Below are positions 62,290-64,000 of a stretch of DNA of 64,000 bases, in pieces. The stretch comes from Ptiloglossa arizonensis (taxonomy: Eukaryota; Arthropoda; Insecta; Hymenoptera; Colletidae): NCBI RefSeq assembly GCF_051014685.1, contig NW_027478399.1, positions 806,001-870,000 of the forward strand, given 5' to 3'. The notes beneath the pieces were generated by a model that worked only from the letters and a program-made list of their open reading frames with translations, was not told the origin of the DNA and did no database searches. The translations under genes were made by a program, and so were the position numbers. The number at the start of each line of letters is the position of its first letter. Position 1 is the stretch's first letter.

Positions 62290-64000
62290 CACGAACTCGA
62301 GAAATTCCAGTTGCAGCTGAAAGTAGAAACACGCCCGATTACAATGGTGTGTGTACTTCTCCCCTAGGCCATTCCAGTTATTGGTTTCTAGCATCAGAAT
62401 TGCGAAAATGTTGATGGTTTCTCAACCATTCCTTAACTTCAAACTCCCATATCTCGCGAACGGATTGACGAACTCGAGAAATTCCTGTTGCATCTGAAAG
62501 TAGAAACTCGCCCGATTACAATGGTGTGTGTACTTTTCCCCTAGGCCATTCCAGTTATTCGTTTCTAGCATCAGAATTGCGAAAATTTTGATGGTTTCTC
62601 AACCATTCCTTAACTTCAAACTCCCATATCTCGCGAACGGATTGGCGAACTCGAGAAATTCCTATTGCATCTGAAAGCAGAAACTCGTCCGAATACAATG
62701 GTGTGTGTACTTTTCCCCTAGGCCATTCCAGTTATTGATTTCGAGTATCAGACCAGCGAAAATTTAATGGTTTCTCAACCATTCCTTAACTTCAAACTCC
62801 CATATCTCGCGAACGGATTGACGATCTCGAGAAATTCCTGTTGCACCTGAAAGTAGAAACACGCCCGATTACAAAGATATGTGTGTTTCCCCCCAAGGCC
62901 TTTGTAGTTATGGGTTTCGAGTATCAGACTTGCGAAAATTTTGATGGTGTCTCAACCAATCCTTTACTTCAAACTCCCATATCTCGCGAACGGATTCACG
63001 AACTCGAGAAATTCCTGTTGCATCTGAAAGTAGAATCTCGCCCGATTACAACGGTATGTGTATTTTTCCCCTAGGCCATTGTAGTTATTGGTTTCGAGTA
63101 TCAGACCAGCGAAAATTTTGATGGTTTCTCAACCATTCCTTAACTTCAAACTCCCATATCTCGCGAACGGATTGACGAACTCGAGAAATTCCTATTGCAT
63201 CTGAAAGCAGAAACTCGCCCGAATACAATGGTGTGTGTACAATTCCCCTAGGCCAATCCAGTTATTGGTTTCGAGTATCAGACCAGCGAAAATTTTGATG
63301 CTTTCTCAACCATTCCTTAACTTCAAACTCCCATATCTCGCGAACGGATTGACGAACTCGAGAAATTCCTGTTGCACCTGAAAGTAGAAACACGCCCGAT
63401 TACAAAGATATGTGTGTTTTCCCCCTAGGCCTTTGTAGTTATTGGTTTCGAGTATCAGACTTGCGAAAATTTTGATGGTTTCTCAACCATTCCTTAATTT
63501 CAAACTCCCATATCTCGCGAACGGATTGACGAACTCGAGAAATTCCTGTTGCATCTGAAAGTAGAAACTCGCCCGATTACAATGGTGTGTGTACTTTTCC
63601 CCTAGGCCATTCCAGTTATTCGTTTCTAGCATCAGAATTGCGAAAATTTTGATGGTTTCTCAACCATTCCTTAACTTCAAACTCCCATATCTCGCGAACG
63701 GATTGGCGAACTCGAGAAATTCCTATTGCATCTGAAAGCAGAAACTCGTCCGAATACAATGGTGTGTGTACTTTTCCCCTAGGCCATTCCAGTTATTGAT
63801 TTCGAGTATCAGACCAGCGAAAATTTAATGGTTTCTCAACCATTCCTTAACTTCAAACTCCCATATCTCGCGAACGGATTGACGATCTCGAGAAATTCCT
63901 GTTGCACCTGAAAGTAGAAACACGCCCGATTACAAAGATATGTGTGTTTCCCCCCAAGGCCTTTGTAGTTATGGGTTTCGAGTATCAGACTTGCGAAAAT
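62290..64000. repeat. Six-monomer HOR (1061 bp), 1.5 copies, running off the window
   Basis: From about 62470 the order of TTTCTAGCATCAG, GGATTGGCG, TTATTGATTTCGAG, GATCTCGAG and CCCCCCAAGG units is repeated from about 63531 to the end of the window. GAAAATTTAATGG is at 62758 and 63819, so the period is 1061 bp, six monomers less one base. The deletion is the same kind as at 4891 but in a different subfamily (CCAGCG before it, TTTCTC after), so it most likely arose independently. The array continues beyond base 64000. Confidence 0.85.
63887..64000 (+). repeat. Partial monomer at the right edge
   Basis: The last 114 bases of the window begin a 362nd monomer at CTCGAG 63887 and stop inside the AAAATTTT box. 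The array is cut by the window and not by a biological boundary. Confidence 0.95.

Larger units (their letters stand above)
1..64000. repeat. 177-bp satellite array, about 361.6 monomers, fills the whole window
   Basis: Seen: the same unit recurs head to tail from the first base to the last. CTCGAG boxes fall at 4, 181, 358, 4075, 5313, 6905, 18408, 36102, 40526 and 63887, each on a 177-base grid once the small indels are subtracted. The sampled monomers share one orientation and no inversion was noticed. A typical monomer is 43 percent GC (76 of 177) with 9 CpG against about 8 expected, so CpG is not depleted. No unique DNA, transposon, rRNA, tRNA or telomeric repeat interrupts it. Known: units of about 150-180 bp in very long arrays are the commonest form of centromeric satellite in plants and many animals. 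Inferred: centromeric or pericentromeric heterochromatin. A subtelomeric knob or B-chromosome array is possible. I do not recognise the family by name. Confidence 0.97.

Noticed and set aside
8551..63074. Plus-strand frames starting MCIFPLG, MYFSPRP or MHLKVET, 60-80 codons
   Set aside because: These are three frames of the same satellite unit, ended by stops in the monomer itself. There is no promoter, intron or codon signal specific to them.
62758..63831. GAAAATTTAATGG near the right edge as a relic of the nine-mer HOR at 4.9 kb
   Set aside because: The flanks belong to a different subfamily (CCAGCG before, TTTCTC after, with no GGGTATCAG), so the same one-base loss in an A/T run most likely happened twice.
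4..63886. CCTAGG, CTCGAG and TCGCGA as operators or promoter elements
   Set aside because: They recur in most monomers and are not next to any gene. I report them only as conserved boxes of the satellite.
1..64000. CRISPR array, because of the regular repeats
   Set aside because: There is no alternation of short repeat and unique spacer. The whole 177-base unit is repeated and varies throughout, no cas gene is present, and the structure is that of satellite DNA.
1..64000. Identity with human-type alpha satellite or the Arabidopsis 178-bp centromere family
   Set aside because: The lengths are similar but the motifs typical of those families as I know them are not present. A database search would be needed to name the family.

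Overview
The window is one uninterrupted tandem satellite array and contains no recognisable gene. The repeat unit is 177 bp. Taking the first base of the CTCGAG box as monomer position 1, the first full monomer starts at 4 and the last box is at 63887, so 361 complete monomers fill 4..63886 and a 114-base partial monomer follows. 361 x 177 is 63897 but the boxes are 63883 apart. The net loss of 14 bases is fully accounted for by 17 small indels that I could place. There are no flanking unique sequence, no transposon insertions and no long open reading frame.

The sequence is eukaryotic. A monomer of about nucleosome plus linker length, a head-to-tail array of at least 64 kb and nested higher-order repeats (HORs) are typical of centromeric or pericentromeric heterochromatin. 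A plant or an invertebrate is most plausible. I do not recognise the family: it is not human-type alpha satellite, not the Arabidopsis 178-bp family, and I found no CENP-B box. Species and chromosomal position therefore stay open.

Layout. (1) 1..4347: heterogeneous monomers, with segments duplicated elsewhere in the left third. (2) 4348..7558: a nine-monomer HOR (1592 bp) in two near-identical copies, itself built from a two-monomer alternation. (3) 7559..16585: a mosaic of older monomers that includes a third, partial copy of the nine-mer. (4) 16586..18391: a six-monomer repeat. (5) 18571..25098: ten-monomer HORs (1769/1770 bp). (6) 25099..36507: a mosaic of a ten-monomer HOR (1769 bp) and a sixteen-monomer HOR (2832 bp) that differ by two in-phase deletions. 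(7) An abrupt change of monomer subfamilies at about 36.51 kb. (8) 36508..64000: a different set of subfamilies with three-, six- and thirteen-monomer repeats and a 3.9-kb block duplicated 11150 bp apart.

No genes act together here. What the window shows is the history of an array evolving by unequal exchange and conversion. Almost every event keeps the 177-bp phase, and several short palindromes are kept in nearly every monomer (CTCGAG, CCTAGG, AAAATTTT, TCGCGA and a hairpin-capable dyad).
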